Assembly: GCA_031295385.1 (NCBI GenBank)
Contig: JAUMOL010000007.1
Span: 62,001 to 126,000 of the forward strand
Origin: Collinsella sp.
Lineage (GTDB): Bacteria; Actinomycetota; Coriobacteriia; Coriobacteriales; Coriobacteriaceae
Length of the DNA stretch: 64,000 nt
Reading direction: 5' to 3'
The notes under the pieces are model-generated. The model saw only the letters and a program-made list of their open reading frames with translations, ran no database searches and had not been told where the DNA came from. Position 1 is the first letter of the stretch. Each line of letters opens with the position of its first letter. Made by a program: the position numbers and the translations under genes. Positions 8,261 to 17,236 of this stretch are shown here, piece after piece.

Positions 8261-9664
8261 TTAGAAGTCGGCGTTGCCCACGGTGCGCGGGTGCGGCAGG
8301 ACGTCGCGGATGTTGCCCACGCCGGTCAGATACATGACCAAGCGCTCGAAGCCCAGACCGTAGCCGGCGTGCTTGCAGGAACCGTAGCGGCGCAGGTCAA
8401 GGTAGTACTTGTACTGCTCGGGATTCATGCCCAGGTCCTTGATGCGGGCCTCGAGCAGATCCAGGCGCTCCTCGCGCTGGGAGCCGCCGATAATCTCGCC
8501 GATACCGGGAACCAGGCAGTCGGCGGCGGCGACGGTCTTGCCGTCCTCGTTCATGCGCATGTAGAATGCCTTGATCTCAGCCGGGTAGTCGGTCACGAAG
8601 GTCGGGCGCTTAAAGTGCTCCTCGGTCAGGAAGCGTTCGTGCTCGGTTTGCAGGTCGATGCCCCAGCTCACGGGGTAGTCGAACTTGTGGCCGTCGGCGA
8701 CTGCCTGCTCCAGGATCTCGACGGCCTCGGTGTAGGTAACGCGGGCAAAGTCGGAGTTGGCGACATGGTCCAGGCGCTCGAGCAGACCCTTGTCCACAAA
8801 CTTGTTGAGCATATTGAGCTCGTCGGGGCAGGTGGCCATAACGTCCTTAAGGACGTACTTGAGCATGGCCTCGGCGTTGTCCATGTAGTCGTTAAGGTCG
8901 GCAAAGGCCATCTCGGGCTCGATCATCCAAAACTCGGCGGCGTGGCGCGTGGTGTTGGAGTTCTCGGCACGGAAGGTGGGGCCAAAGGTGTACACGTCAC
9001 CAAAGGCCATGGCAAAGTTCTCGGCATTGAGCTGGCCGGACACGGTGAGGCTTGCATGCTTGCCAAAGAAGTCCTGGCTCCAGTCGACCTCGCCGGACTC
9101 GGTGAGGGGCGGATTTTTGGGGTCGAGCGTGGTCACGCGGAACATCTCGCCGGCGCCCTCGCAGTCACTCGTGGTGATGATGGGGGTGTTGACGTAGACA
9201 AAGCCCTGCTCCTGGAAGAAGCGGTGGATGGCGGCAGCCGCGACAGAGCGAATGCGGAACACGGCGCGGAACAGGTTGGTGCGCGGGCGCAGGTGCTGCT
9301 GGGTGCGCAGGAACTCGACGGTTGCGCGCTTCTTCTGCAGCGGGTAATCCGGGGCGCTCGTGCCCTCGACCTCGATGGAAGTGGCAGAAAGCTCGAAAGG
9401 CTGGGGCGCATCGGGGGTCAGCTTGACGGTGCCGGTGCAAATGAGTGCGGCCGAGACGTTTTGATGGGCGATCTCGTCGTAGTTGTCGAGTGCCTCGCGG
9501 TTCATGACGACCTGCAGGTCGCGGAAGCAGCTGCCGTCGTTGAGCGTAACAAAGCCAAAGTTCTTCATGTCGCGGACGGACTTGACCCAGCCGGCGACGG
9601 TGACGGTCTGGCCGCCGAGCGACTCGGCATCGGCATAGAGCTGCGCGATTTTGGTGCGGTTCAC
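8261..9664 (-). CDS. asnS: Asparaginyl-tRNA synthetase
   Basis: Class IIb aminoacyl-tRNA synthetase joining asparagine to tRNA-Asn. The N-terminal OB-fold anticodon domain is seen in QTVTVAGWVKSVRDMKNFGFVTLNDGS; the catalytic core carries RTQQHLRPRTNLFRAVFRIRS, motif 2 (TFRAENSNTTRHAAEFWMIEPE) and motif 3 (GLGFERLVMYLTG). At 467 residues it matches bacterial AsnRS. The start is GTG 9664: the sequence GGGAGGATAC directly precedes it, while upstream in-frame Met codons lack a ribosome site and would overrun that motif. Monocistronic with its own terminator. Confidence 0.95.
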   Translation of the reverse strand: MNRTKIAQLYADAESLGGQTVTVAGWVKSVRDMKNFGFVTLNDGSCFRDLQVVMNREALDNYDEIAHQNVSAALICTGTVKLTPDAPQPFELSATSIEVEGTSAPDYPLQKKRATVEFLRTQQHLRPRTNLFRAVFRIRSVAAAAIHRFFQEQGFVYVNTPIITTSDCEGAGEMFRVTTLDPKNPPLTESGEVDWSQDFFGKHASLTVSGQLNAENFAMAFGDVYTFGPTFRAENSNTTRHAAEFWMIEPEMAFADLNDYMDNAEAMLKYVLKDVMATCPDELNMLNKFVDKGLLERLDHVANSDFARVTYTEAVEILEQAVADGHKFDYPVSWGIDLQTEHERFLTEEHFKRPTFVTDYPAEIKAFYMRMNEDGKTVAAADCLVPGIGEIIGGSQREERLDLLEARIKDLGMNPEQYKYYLDLRRYGSCKHAGYGLGFERLVMYLTGVGNIRDVLPHPRTVGNADF

Positions 9665-9777
9665 GTATCCTCCCATAACGGTTGAATGATAGTTATCCAT
9701 ACAGTTCGATATTCTAGCAGCTCGGCTCATTTGGGCTATACAGATAAGGCATTGGCGGGATGGTTTTTCAAACGAAA

Positions 9778-9807
9778 AGCGCCCGCGGCCAGATGGTCGC
9801 GGGCGCT
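9778..9807 (-). terminator. Terminator of crr
   Basis: A 10-bp GC-rich perfect stem (9778-9787 with 9798-9807) followed on the minus strand by TTTTCGTTTG. Confidence 0.85.
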
Positions 9808-9845
9808 CGACGAGGCACCTTTTGGCTGTGTGGTGCGGGGCCTGG

Positions 9846-10409
9846 CTACTTGGTCTTGGCTACCAGCAGCGGGTCGCCAAGCTTGACGAGCGGGTTGCCG
9901 CCGATAAGCGTTCCGGACTCGCCGACATGGTCGATGCTCTTAAGACGATCGAGCTCGGAGATGATGACGGTCACGATGTCCTCGTGACCAGCGGCCTTAA
10001 TGGCCTCGCGGTCGAAGCTGATGAGCGGCTGGCCTGCCTTGACCACATCGCCCATCTCGACAAAGCGGGCAAAACCCTTGCCGTTCATTTCCACGGTGCC
10101 CAGGCCAACATGGATGAACACGCGCAGGCCGTCCTCGGTGATCATGCCGATGGAGTGGTTGGTGACAGTGGTGGCACCGATGCGGCCGTTGGCGGGCGCA
10201 TAGATGGTGCCGGTAATGGGCTCGATGCCATAGCCCTGGCCAAGCATGCCCGAGGCGATCGTCTCGTCGGGAACCTCGTTCAGGTTGACGAGCACGCCGT
10301 TGACGGGGGCATAGATGACGCCTTCGCGGGTAGCGAAGCTTGCTGCGGGCGGAACGGACGCCTCGCCGGTCGAGGTGAAGGTGGACTTAAGCGAATCGAG
10401 CAGACCCAT
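9846..10409 (-). CDS. crr: PTS glucose-type IIA component (IIA-Glc)
   Basis: A 187-residue soluble phosphocarrier that accepts phosphate from HPr and passes it to sugar-specific IIB domains. The phosphorylation site is His100 in FIHVGLGTVEMNGKGF, with the partner His85 in TNHSIGMI; VIYAPVNG and GTIYAPANGRI are typical. ATG 10409 (MGLLDSLKS) follows a GAGGC-type site; the open frame runs 27 codons further up but that part is not conserved-looking. It has no IIB or IIC partner nearby, so it probably serves several permeases. A CG-centred palindrome lies about 50 bp upstream. Confidence 0.92.
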   Translation of the reverse strand: MGLLDSLKSTFTSTGEASVPPAASFATREGVIYAPVNGVLVNLNEVPDETIASGMLGQGYGIEPITGTIYAPANGRIGATTVTNHSIGMITEDGLRVFIHVGLGTVEMNGKGFARFVEMGDVVKAGQPLISFDREAIKAAGHEDIVTVIISELDRLKSIDHVGESGTLIGGNPLVKLGDPLLVAKTK

Positions 10410-10456
10410 AGTTGCCTCCAACTTAAATAGGCGCATATCGCGCGTTTGGTTTGCCG

Positions 10457-10466
10457 GAAACGTTTC
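10457..10466. promoter_or_regulatory. Candidate LacI/CcpA-type operator upstream of crr
   Basis: GAAACGTTTC is a perfect 10-bp palindrome with a central CG, as in LacI-family operators. It is 48 bp before the crr ATG. The adjoining CACATGTG is another 8-bp palindrome. Regulator unknown. Confidence 0.35.
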
Positions 10467-10652
10467 ACATGTGTTTCGCGGCTTGGTCAACGCCCCTATT
10501 CTACGCTGCTCAACGATACCTCTGAACTGGGATTATGTGATATATCAGTTGAAGGGAAACTTATTGCCGGAGTGTTTCTGCGCCACGGGTTCAAGTGGGG
10601 TACGCTTGAAGGCGAAAAACAAGGGCGCATAATTTGCGCGAAGGGAGCACAT

Positions 10653-11552
10653 ATGATTGTCGAGAACCATGCGCTGTGGGGCGAGGAGCCGACCGAGGAT
10701 TATCCGGCGACGTTTACGTATTTGGGTGCCGAGCCGTTGCCCGATAAACCGAATGGCCGCCGCCCCGCGGTGATTATCTGTGGCGGAGGTGCGTTTACGC
10801 ATATCGCTCCGCATGAGCAGGATCCTGTGGCGTTTGCGTTTTTGGATCACGGTTACCAGGCCTTTGTGCTCAACTATGTCACGAGTTCTACGGGTGACGT
10901 GAGCTTTCCGCACCCCCAGGCAGATCTTGCCAAGATGGTCGCCACGGTGCGCGCCAACGCCGACGAGTGGCATGTCGATCCTAAGCGCGTGTGCGTCGTG
11001 GGATTCTCGGCGGGCGGCATGATCTGTGCCTCGCTGGCAACGCAGTGGAAGACCGGCCCCTTCGCGGCACTTGCCGGGGCACGTCCGGACGACATTCGTC
11101 CCGATGCCGTGGTGCTGGGTTATCCATTGCTCGACTTTGCCTATGTGCGCGACATGCAGACGCGCGATCCGCGCATCGACCTGCGCGTGCCCAAGACGGG
11201 CGGCAAGACGGGGCGCGATTTGCTCAACGACTACCTGTCGATGGTTACGGGCGGCGAGGCAACTGACGAGCATCTGGCCGACATCTGCCCCACCACGCAT
11301 GTTTCGCGTCAGATGCCACCGACCTTTGTATGGGGCGTGTCCGACGACAAGACGGCGCCGATCGCGCAGGTCTACCCGTTTGCGCAGCGCATGGCCGAGG
11401 AGGGCGTTGCATGCGAGATGCACGTCTTCGACCAGGGTGGTCACGGCCTTTCGCTCGGCAACGCCAACACCGCGGTCGACAACGAGGACAAGCAGGTGGC
11501 GGTCCGTCCCTGGATTCGCCTAGCCTTCCGCTTCCTGGAGCGCCATCTGTAA
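10653..11552 (+). CDS. Alpha/beta-hydrolase (carboxylesterase / acetyl-esterase type)
   Basis: A 299-residue cytoplasmic hydrolase. The nucleophile motif GFSAGG places Ser119; the oxyanion region is CGGGAF (43-48); the acid is likely in WGVSDDKTAPI and the catalytic His in DQGGHGLSLG near the C-terminus. These features fit the BD-FAE/xylan acetylesterase-like group that removes acyl groups from small esters or sugars. ATG 10653 follows AAGGGAG. The frame is open further upstream but runs into the crr promoter region. Substrate unknown. Followed by two kinds of intergenic hairpin repeats. Confidence 0.85.
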   Translation: MIVENHALWGEEPTEDYPATFTYLGAEPLPDKPNGRRPAVIICGGGAFTHIAPHEQDPVAFAFLDHGYQAFVLNYVTSSTGDVSFPHPQADLAKMVATVRANADEWHVDPKRVCVVGFSAGGMICASLATQWKTGPFAALAGARPDDIRPDAVVLGYPLLDFAYVRDMQTRDPRIDLRVPKTGGKTGRDLLNDYLSMVTGGEATDEHLADICPTTHVSRQMPPTFVWGVSDDKTAPIAQVYPFAQRMAEEGVACEMHVFDQGGHGLSLGNANTAVDNEDKQVAVRPWIRLAFRFLERHL

Positions 11553-11578
11553 GAGGACGGGCATCCCAGCCCTTCAAT

Positions 11579-11647
11579 AACTTGCGGTGAAATAGCTCCG
11601 ATCTGGGGCATCAACCAGCCCATCCAGGAACTATTCCACCGCAACTT
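11579..11647. repeat. Intergenic hairpin, family B copy 1
   Basis: Arms 11579-11599 and 11627-11647 pair at 18 of 21 positions and contain GCGGTG...ATAG and CTATTCCACCGC. A nearly identical, perfect copy is at 15719-15785. It follows the esterase stop by 27 bp. Confidence 0.75.
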
Positions 11648-11664
11648 CGTTTTTGATGCCCCGC

Positions 11665-11851
11665 CCGGAAACTGCGTCCCAGTTTTGCCTTTCAAGGTGG
11701 GACGCAGTTTCCCATAGGGCCTCGACTGGGAAAGCGCGTCCCGTTTCGAGCGGGGATTCTGGGATGCATTTTCCGTAAGAGGCCTGTTAGGGAAACCATA
11801 TCCCGTTTCGAGCCAGAATTCTGGGATGTAGTTTCCCCGAGAGGCCTCATC
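11665..11851. repeat. Three tandem ~62-bp units, each internally self-complementary
   Basis: Units at about 11665-11727, 11728-11790 and 11791-11851. Each begins GGGAAAC/GGAAAC plus a TCCC block, and ends with GGGA(C/T)G..GTTTCC, so each can fold on itself. Units 2 and 3 share CCCGTTTCGAGC and AGAGGCCT. A partial fourth start is at 11852. No reading frame is seen in this gap. Function unknown; may be a decayed hairpin-repeat cluster. Confidence 0.65.
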
Positions 11852-11949
11852 GGGAAACTATGGCCCTGAACTCTCCTGCCTGTCCCCATTGCGCCAATCT
11901 GCTGATTGAACGTCGTTGTGTGTTCACGCTATCATGTAAGCTTAAAATT

Positions 11950-11978
11950 GGTTAGCCATGGCAAACGGTTAGCCATGG
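11950..11978. promoter_or_regulatory. Direct-repeat candidate operator upstream of feoAB
   Basis: GGTTAGCCATGG occurs twice, at 11950-11961 and 11967-11978, 17 bp apart and about 50-75 bp before the feoAB start. A TTAG half resembles half of iron-repressor (DtxR/IdeR) boxes, and the gene is for iron uptake, so metal regulation is plausible but inferred. Confidence 0.45.
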
Positions 11979-12025
11979 TGAACATAAATGCAACGCCCTG
12001 TGGGCGCCGGGGGAGGAACGCGGAC

Positions 12026-14386
12026 GTGAGACTCGATACGCTCGAGATTGGAAAGGACGCCGTTGTCGCATCGGTGGCATCGGACGACCAGGCACTCCGA
12101 CAGCATATTTTGGACATGGGCCTAACGCCGGGCACCGAAGTCACCATGATGAAGTACGCCCCCATGGGCGACCCGCTCGAGATTCGCCTACGCGGCTACG
12201 AGTTGACGCTGCGCAAGGACGATGCCGCTCGCATCGAGCTCGTGGGTGTTCACGACACAGACACGGGTCCGCGCGCTAACGCCGCAATCGGCACGACGGA
12301 GCACCCGGCACTCGGCGAGGGGACGTATTCTCCCCGTGCGGCAAAAACGGCCGTGCCCGAGGGCGCACCGCTTCATTTTGCCCTCGCTGGCAACCAAAAC
12401 TGCGGTAAGACCACGCTGTTCAACCAGCTGACGGGCTCCAACCAGCACGTTGGTAACTTTCCCGGCGTGACGGTCGACCGCAAAGATGGCACCATCCGCA
12501 ACCATCCCGAGGCGAGTGTTACCGACCTGCCCGGTATTTACTCCCTGTCGCCGTACACGGGCGAAGAGATCGTAAGCCGCCAGTTTATCCTGGATGAGCA
12601 TCCCGACGCCATCATCGACATCATCGATGCTACCAATATCGAGCGCAATCTGTACCTAACGCTGCAGCTTGTGGAGCTCGATCGCCCCATGGTCATCGCG
12701 CTCAACATGATGGACGAGGTGACGACCAACGGCGGTGCCATTGACGTCAACCTGCTCGAGAGTCTGCTGGGCGTGCCGGTCGTTCCCATTAGCGCTGCCC
12801 GCAACGAGGGTATCGGCGAGCTGGTGGATCATGCCCTGCATGTGGCGCGTTTCCGCGAACGCCCCGGCCGCTTGGACTTTTGCGCGCCCGATGGTCCAGA
12901 CGGCGGTGCGCTGCATCGCTGCATTCACGGCATCGCCAACCTTATCGAGGACCATGCCGCGACGGCGCACATTCCCGTACGTTTTGCGGCGACCAAGCTG
13001 GTTGAGGGCGACGAGCTGGTGACCGAGGCGCTTCACCTGGACCGTAACGAGCTCGACGCCATCGAGCACATCATTACCCAGATGGAGGGCGAGGCCGGCA
13101 CCGACCGCCTGTCCGCGCTGGCCGACATGCGCTTTAGCTTTATCGGCGACGTGTGTGGGCGTTGCGTCGTTAAGCCGCACGAGAGCCGCGAGCACGTGCG
13201 CTCCGTCAAGATCGACCGCATCCTGACAGGTCGTTACACAGCCATTCCGGCGTTCCTGGTGATCATGGGCCTCGTTTTTTGGCTGACGTTTGGCGTGATC
13301 GGCGCGGCGTTGCAGGGACTCATGGAGGACGGCATCGCTGCCATCATCGCCTCGGCCGATGCGGGCCTCAAGGCGTTCGGCACCAACGACGTAGTGCGCT
13401 CGCTGGCTGTCGACGGCGTGCTTACGGGCGTGGGCAGTGTGTTGACCTTCCTGCCGATTATCGTCGTGCTCTTTTTGTTCCTCTCCATTCTGGAAGACTC
13501 GGGCTACATGGCGCGCGTGGCCTTTGTCATGGATAAGGTGCTGCGTCGCTTTGGCCTGTCGGGCCGTAGCTTCGTGCCCATGCTCGTCGGTTTTGGCTGC
13601 ACCGTGCCGTCTATCATGTCGACCCGTACGCTCCCATCCGAGCACGACCGCAAGATGACGGTCATGCTTACGCCGTTCATGAGCTGCTCGGCCAAGTTGC
13701 CGGTCTACGGTCTGCTGTGCGGAGCATTCTTCCCGCAGGCGACAGTTCCCGCCATGGTCTCGCTCTATCTGATCGGTATCGTGGTCGGCTGCATTGCCGC
13801 CCTGGTGCTCAACCGCACGGCATTTAAGGGCGACCCAGTGCCGTTTATCATGGAGCTCCCCAACTACCGCCTGCCGAGCGTCAAGACGACAGTGATGCTG
13901 GCATGGGATAAAGCCAAGGATTTTATTACCAAGGCCTTTACCATTATCTTTGCCGCGACTGTGGTCATCTGGTTCCTTCAGACGTTCGATATCCGCTTTA
14001 ATGTGGTCGCCGATCAGTCGCAAAGCCTGCTTGCGGGCCTCGGCAGCATCATTGCGCCGGCGCTGGCGCCGCTTGGGTTTGGCGACTGGCGTGCATCCAC
14101 GGCGCTCGTTACCGGACTTATCGCCAAGGAGAGTGTTATCTCGACCCTCACGGTGCTTTTGGGTGCAACGTCACCCGCGGCGCTGTCGACCATGTTTTCG
14201 CCGTTTACCGCCTACGTGTTCTTGGTCTTTACGCTGCTGTACCCGCCCTGCGTGGCTGCCATCGGCGCCGTTAAGAGCGAGCTGGGCGCGCGCTATGCCG
14301 TTGCCGTGTTCGCGTTTCAGGTGGCAGTCGCCTGGATCGTGGCGTTTGTCGTGCATTCGGCGGGCATATTGCTGGGGTTGGCTTAG
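12026..14386 (+). CDS. feoB: FeoA-FeoB fusion, ferrous iron transporter
   Basis: A 786-residue inner membrane Fe(II) importer. Residues 1-75 are a FeoA-like SH3 domain (HILDMGLTPGTEVTMM, DPLEIRLRGYELTLRK). The G domain follows, with G1 GNQNCGKTT at 122-130, G3 DLPGIYSLSPYTGEE, and G4 in ALNMMDE. The C-terminal half has the Gate and Nucleoside-recognition membrane core with the conserved LVGFGCTVPSIMSTRTL and LTPFMSCSAKLPVY cysteine motifs. GTG 12026 is chosen because GGGGGAGGA sits 8 bases upstream; two upstream ATGs lie inside the direct repeat of the leader. FeoA is usually a separate gene; fusion is known in some anaerobes. Confidence 0.93.
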   Translation: MRLDTLEIGKDAVVASVASDDQALRQHILDMGLTPGTEVTMMKYAPMGDPLEIRLRGYELTLRKDDAARIELVGVHDTDTGPRANAAIGTTEHPALGEGTYSPRAAKTAVPEGAPLHFALAGNQNCGKTTLFNQLTGSNQHVGNFPGVTVDRKDGTIRNHPEASVTDLPGIYSLSPYTGEEIVSRQFILDEHPDAIIDIIDATNIERNLYLTLQLVELDRPMVIALNMMDEVTTNGGAIDVNLLESLLGVPVVPISAARNEGIGELVDHALHVARFRERPGRLDFCAPDGPDGGALHRCIHGIANLIEDHAATAHIPVRFAATKLVEGDELVTEALHLDRNELDAIEHIITQMEGEAGTDRLSALADMRFSFIGDVCGRCVVKPHESREHVRSVKIDRILTGRYTAIPAFLVIMGLVFWLTFGVIGAALQGLMEDGIAAIIASADAGLKAFGTNDVVRSLAVDGVLTGVGSVLTFLPIIVVLFLFLSILEDSGYMARVAFVMDKVLRRFGLSGRSFVPMLVGFGCTVPSIMSTRTLPSEHDRKMTVMLTPFMSCSAKLPVYGLLCGAFFPQATVPAMVSLYLIGIVVGCIAALVLNRTAFKGDPVPFIMELPNYRLPSVKTTVMLAWDKAKDFITKAFTIIFAATVVIWFLQTFDIRFNVVADQSQSLLAGLGSIIAPALAPLGFGDWRASTALVTGLIAKESVISTLTVLLGATSPAALSTMFSPFTAYVFLVFTLLYPPCVAAIGAVKSELGARYAVAVFAFQVAVAWIVAFVVHSAGILLGLA

Positions 14387-14427
14387 TTATTTATTGACGG
14401 CGCAACCTCTGTGTATCGAATTGTTTC

Positions 14428-14461
14428 GGTCCCGTGTCCGTTACTGACGGATGCGGGACCG
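14428..14461 (+). terminator. Terminator of feoAB
   Basis: A 15-bp stem with two mismatches (14428-14442, 14446-14460) followed by TTGCTAT. Confidence 0.7.
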
Positions 14462-14506
14462 TTGCTATATAATCGCCTCCGCTCAAAATGATTGGAGATG
14501 TTATAT

Positions 14507-15703
14507 ATGAGTCAGGCAAGGCAAGACGGCATCACGCTCAGGCAGTGGCTCCCACTCGTCGGGCTCACCTGCTGTGCGTTCGTGTTCAACACGTCGGAGT
14601 TTATGCCCATCGGCCTTTTGACTGATATCGCCGCGTCGTTCTCGCTCACCGAGGCCCAGGCGGGCATCATGATCTCGGTCTATGCCTGGGGCGTCATGCT
14701 GCTGTCGCTGCCGCTCATGGTGTTCGCTTCGCGTTTCGAGTTTAAGCGGATGCTGCTGGGCGTGCTTGCCGTGTTCTCGCTCGGTCAGTTCCTGTCCGCT
14801 GTGGCGCCGACCTATCCCATCCTGGTCTGCGCGCGCCTGGTGGTCGCTTGCGCACATGCCGTGTTCTGGTCAGTCGCCTCGATCATGGCGTCGCGCCTGG
14901 TTGACACACGCCATGGGGCGCTCGCCATCAGCATGATCGCTACGGGCTCGTCCATCGCGCAGATCTTTGGCCTGCCGCTCGGCCGCGCCATTGGCTTGGC
15001 CGTGGGCTGGCGCATGACGTTTGCCGTGGTTGGGGGCCTCTCAGCCATCGCGGCCGTTTACCAGGCAGCGGTGTTCCCGGCCATGCCGGCGGGTGAGCGC
15101 TTTACCGTCAAACAGCTGCCCGAGCTGCTCAAGAACCCGCTCCTCATCGCGCTCTACGCAGTCACGGTCTTCATGGCGACCGGCTATTACGCAAGCTACA
15201 GCTATATCGAGCCTTTCCTGGCTCAGGTCGCCCATGTCGACGCAAGCGCTATCACCATGACGCTGACGGCGTTCGGCTGCTCCGGTCTGCTCGGAAGCTG
15301 GCTGTTTGGCCGCCTGTTCGATGGGCATCGCTTCCCGTTCTTGGCTATCACGCTCTCCGGCGTGCCGGTGGCCCTGCTGCTCATGGGGCCGGCCGCATCG
15401 TCGCTCGTGACAGTGCTTGCCGTCTGCGCACTGTGGGGTTGCTGCGCCACGGCCTTTAACGTGGCGTTTCAGGCCGAGCTCATCAAGCACACGCCGGCAG
15501 ATTCGTCGGCCGTCGCCATGTCGATCTTCTCGGGCCTGTTCAACCTCGGTATCGGCACGGGTACCGCGATCGGCGGAGCCGTGGTTTCGGGCCCCGGTAT
15601 CGCCTGGATCGGCTGCACGGGCGGTGCGATCGCTGCCGTGGGCGTCATCCTTGCCATCACGGTGATGTTCCCGGCCATTCGCCGCGCCAAGCCCGTCGCC
15701 TAA
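14507..15703 (+). CDS. MFS efflux transporter, sugar-exporter (SotB/AraJ-like) type
   Basis: A 398-residue, 12-helix major facilitator. The first helix FVFNTSEFMPIGLLTDIAASF is characteristic of the DHA1 branch that includes sugar efflux (SotB) and AraJ proteins, and RFEFKR in loop 2-3 matches motif A. Such pumps export sugars or drugs with proton antiport; the substrate is not predictable. ATG 14507 follows GGAG; an earlier in-frame ATG has no ribosome site. Single gene, followed by a family B hairpin. Confidence 0.85.
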   Translation: MSQARQDGITLRQWLPLVGLTCCAFVFNTSEFMPIGLLTDIAASFSLTEAQAGIMISVYAWGVMLLSLPLMVFASRFEFKRMLLGVLAVFSLGQFLSAVAPTYPILVCARLVVACAHAVFWSVASIMASRLVDTRHGALAISMIATGSSIAQIFGLPLGRAIGLAVGWRMTFAVVGGLSAIAAVYQAAVFPAMPAGERFTVKQLPELLKNPLLIALYAVTVFMATGYYASYSYIEPFLAQVAHVDASAITMTLTAFGCSGLLGSWLFGRLFDGHRFPFLAITLSGVPVALLLMGPAASSLVTVLAVCALWGCCATAFNVAFQAELIKHTPADSSAVAMSIFSGLFNLGIGTGTAIGGAVVSGPGIAWIGCTGGAIAAVGVILAITVMFPAIRRAKPVA

Positions 15704-15718
15704 TCACGTTCCCTCATC

Positions 15719-15785
15719 AGTTGCGGTGGAATAGTTCCTGTTTAAGGCCTCTGAAGGCCCAAGCAGGAACTATTCCACCGCAACT
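15719..15785. repeat. Intergenic hairpin, family B copy 2
   Basis: A 22-bp perfect inverted repeat (15719-15740 with 15764-15785) around a 23-base loop containing AAGGCCTCTGAAGGCC. Same arms as the copy at 11579-11647. It follows the transporter stop by 15 bp. Confidence 0.85.
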
Positions 15786-15856
15786 TATTTTGGGGAAGAG
15801 GATACAAGCCGGGCATACAATGGATGTCGTTGTGTTGCGTTTACCGGGAGGTTGCT

Positions 15857-17233
15857 ATGTGGGCATACGAGACGACGTTCTACCAGATCTATCCGCTGGG
15901 CTTTTGCGGAGCTCCGCGCGAAAACGCTGCCCCCGTTGCCGAGGATGAGCTCGCCCCTGCCGCCGGTGCCGCTGCCAATCCCGATGCCCCCATCATGAAG
16001 ATTGCCCAATGGGCCGACTACCTGCAGGAACTTGGCATTGGCGCCGTGCTCATCAACCCGCCGCTCGAGTCCGATAGCCATGGCTACGACACGCGCAGCC
16101 TGCGCCACATCGACCGCCGCCTAGGCAGCGATGCCGACTTTGCCGCCGTGTGCGAGACATTGCATGCCCATGGCATCCGCGTGGTACTCGATGCCGTCTT
16201 CAACCACGTCGGTCGTGGCTTTTGGGCCTTCCGCGATGTGCAGGAGCGTAAGTGGGACTCGCCGTACAAGGATTGGTTCCACATCAGCTTTGACGGTGAC
16301 TCGTGCTACGGCGACGGCTTTTCGTACGAGGGCTGGGAGGGCCATTTTGAGCTTGTGAAGCTCAACCTGCAAAACCCCGCCGTGGTCGATTACCTGCTTG
16401 AGTCTGTGCGTCACTGGGCCGAGGTCTTTGGCGTCGACGGTCTGCGCCTGGACGTCGCCTATATGCTCGACCGCGACTTTATGCGCCGCCTGCATACTTT
16501 TACCCGTGAGCTCAAGCCCGACTTTGTGCTGATTGGTGAGACGCTCCACGGCGACTACAACCAGATCGTCAACGACGAGATGCTCGACTCCTGCACCAAC
16601 TACGAGTGCTACAAGGGCCTGTACTCCAGCTTTAACTCGGTCAACATGTTCGAGATCGCCCATTCGTTGCACCGCCAGTTTGGCGGCGACCCGTGGTGCA
16701 TCTACCGCGGCAAACACCTGCTGTCGTTTGTTGACAACCACGACGTGGCGCGCCTGTCGAGCATCCTGACGGACAAGTCCTGCCTGCGCCCCGCCTATGG
16801 CATGCTGTTTGGCATGCCGGGCATTCCGTGCGTCTACTATGGCAGCGAGTGGGGGATTGCCGGCGAAAAGGGCGGTTCCGATGGCGATTGGGCGCTGCGT
16901 CCTGCGCTCGATGAGCCTGCGCCCAACGAGCTGACGGCCTTCATCAAGCAGCTCGCGCACCTGCGCTCGGCAAACGACGCGGCGGCTCGTGCCCTCAACT
17001 ACGGTGCCTATCGCAACGTGGTGATTCAGAACAAGCAGCTGCTGTTCGAGCGCGCCTGCGACGACGCGACGGTGCTCGTGGCGGTCAATGCCGTGAACGA
17101 GCCCTACACCTTTGGAGCCGGCGAACTCAGCGGCTCCTTCGTCGACCTGCTTGCCGACGATGCGCCCACGGTCGAGCTGACGGGCTCCCTTGAACTTGCG
17201 CCCTACGAGGTGCGTTATCTGCTGAGGGCCTAA
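15857..17233 (+). CDS. Glycoside hydrolase family 13 (alpha-amylase/maltodextrinase type)
   Basis: A 458-residue cytoplasmic enzyme of the alpha-amylase family. The conserved regions are present: DAVFNH (112-117), nucleophile Asp199 in DGLRLDVAY, acid/base Glu228 in LIGETLHGDY, and the transition-state Asp296 in FVDNHDVAR. It likely cleaves short alpha-glucans or maltodextrins; exact specificity cannot be told. ATG 15857 follows GGGAGG. A Pro/Ala-rich loop at 21-45 interrupts the usual first strand-helix connection. No signal peptide. It is followed 3 bp later by the DNA glycosylase gene, so the two are co-transcribed. Confidence 0.88.
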   Translation: MWAYETTFYQIYPLGFCGAPRENAAPVAEDELAPAAGAAANPDAPIMKIAQWADYLQELGIGAVLINPPLESDSHGYDTRSLRHIDRRLGSDADFAAVCETLHAHGIRVVLDAVFNHVGRGFWAFRDVQERKWDSPYKDWFHISFDGDSCYGDGFSYEGWEGHFELVKLNLQNPAVVDYLLESVRHWAEVFGVDGLRLDVAYMLDRDFMRRLHTFTRELKPDFVLIGETLHGDYNQIVNDEMLDSCTNYECYKGLYSSFNSVNMFEIAHSLHRQFGGDPWCIYRGKHLLSFVDNHDVARLSSILTDKSCLRPAYGMLFGMPGIPCVYYGSEWGIAGEKGGSDGDWALRPALDEPAPNELTAFIKQLAHLRSANDAAARALNYGAYRNVVIQNKQLLFERACDDATVLVAVNAVNEPYTFGAGELSGSFVDLLADDAPTVELTGSLELAPYEVRYLLRA

Positions 17234-17236
17234 TTC

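Noticed and set aside
8213..9685. 490-codon plus-strand frame opposite asnS
   Set aside because: Shadow of asnS; no recognisable features.
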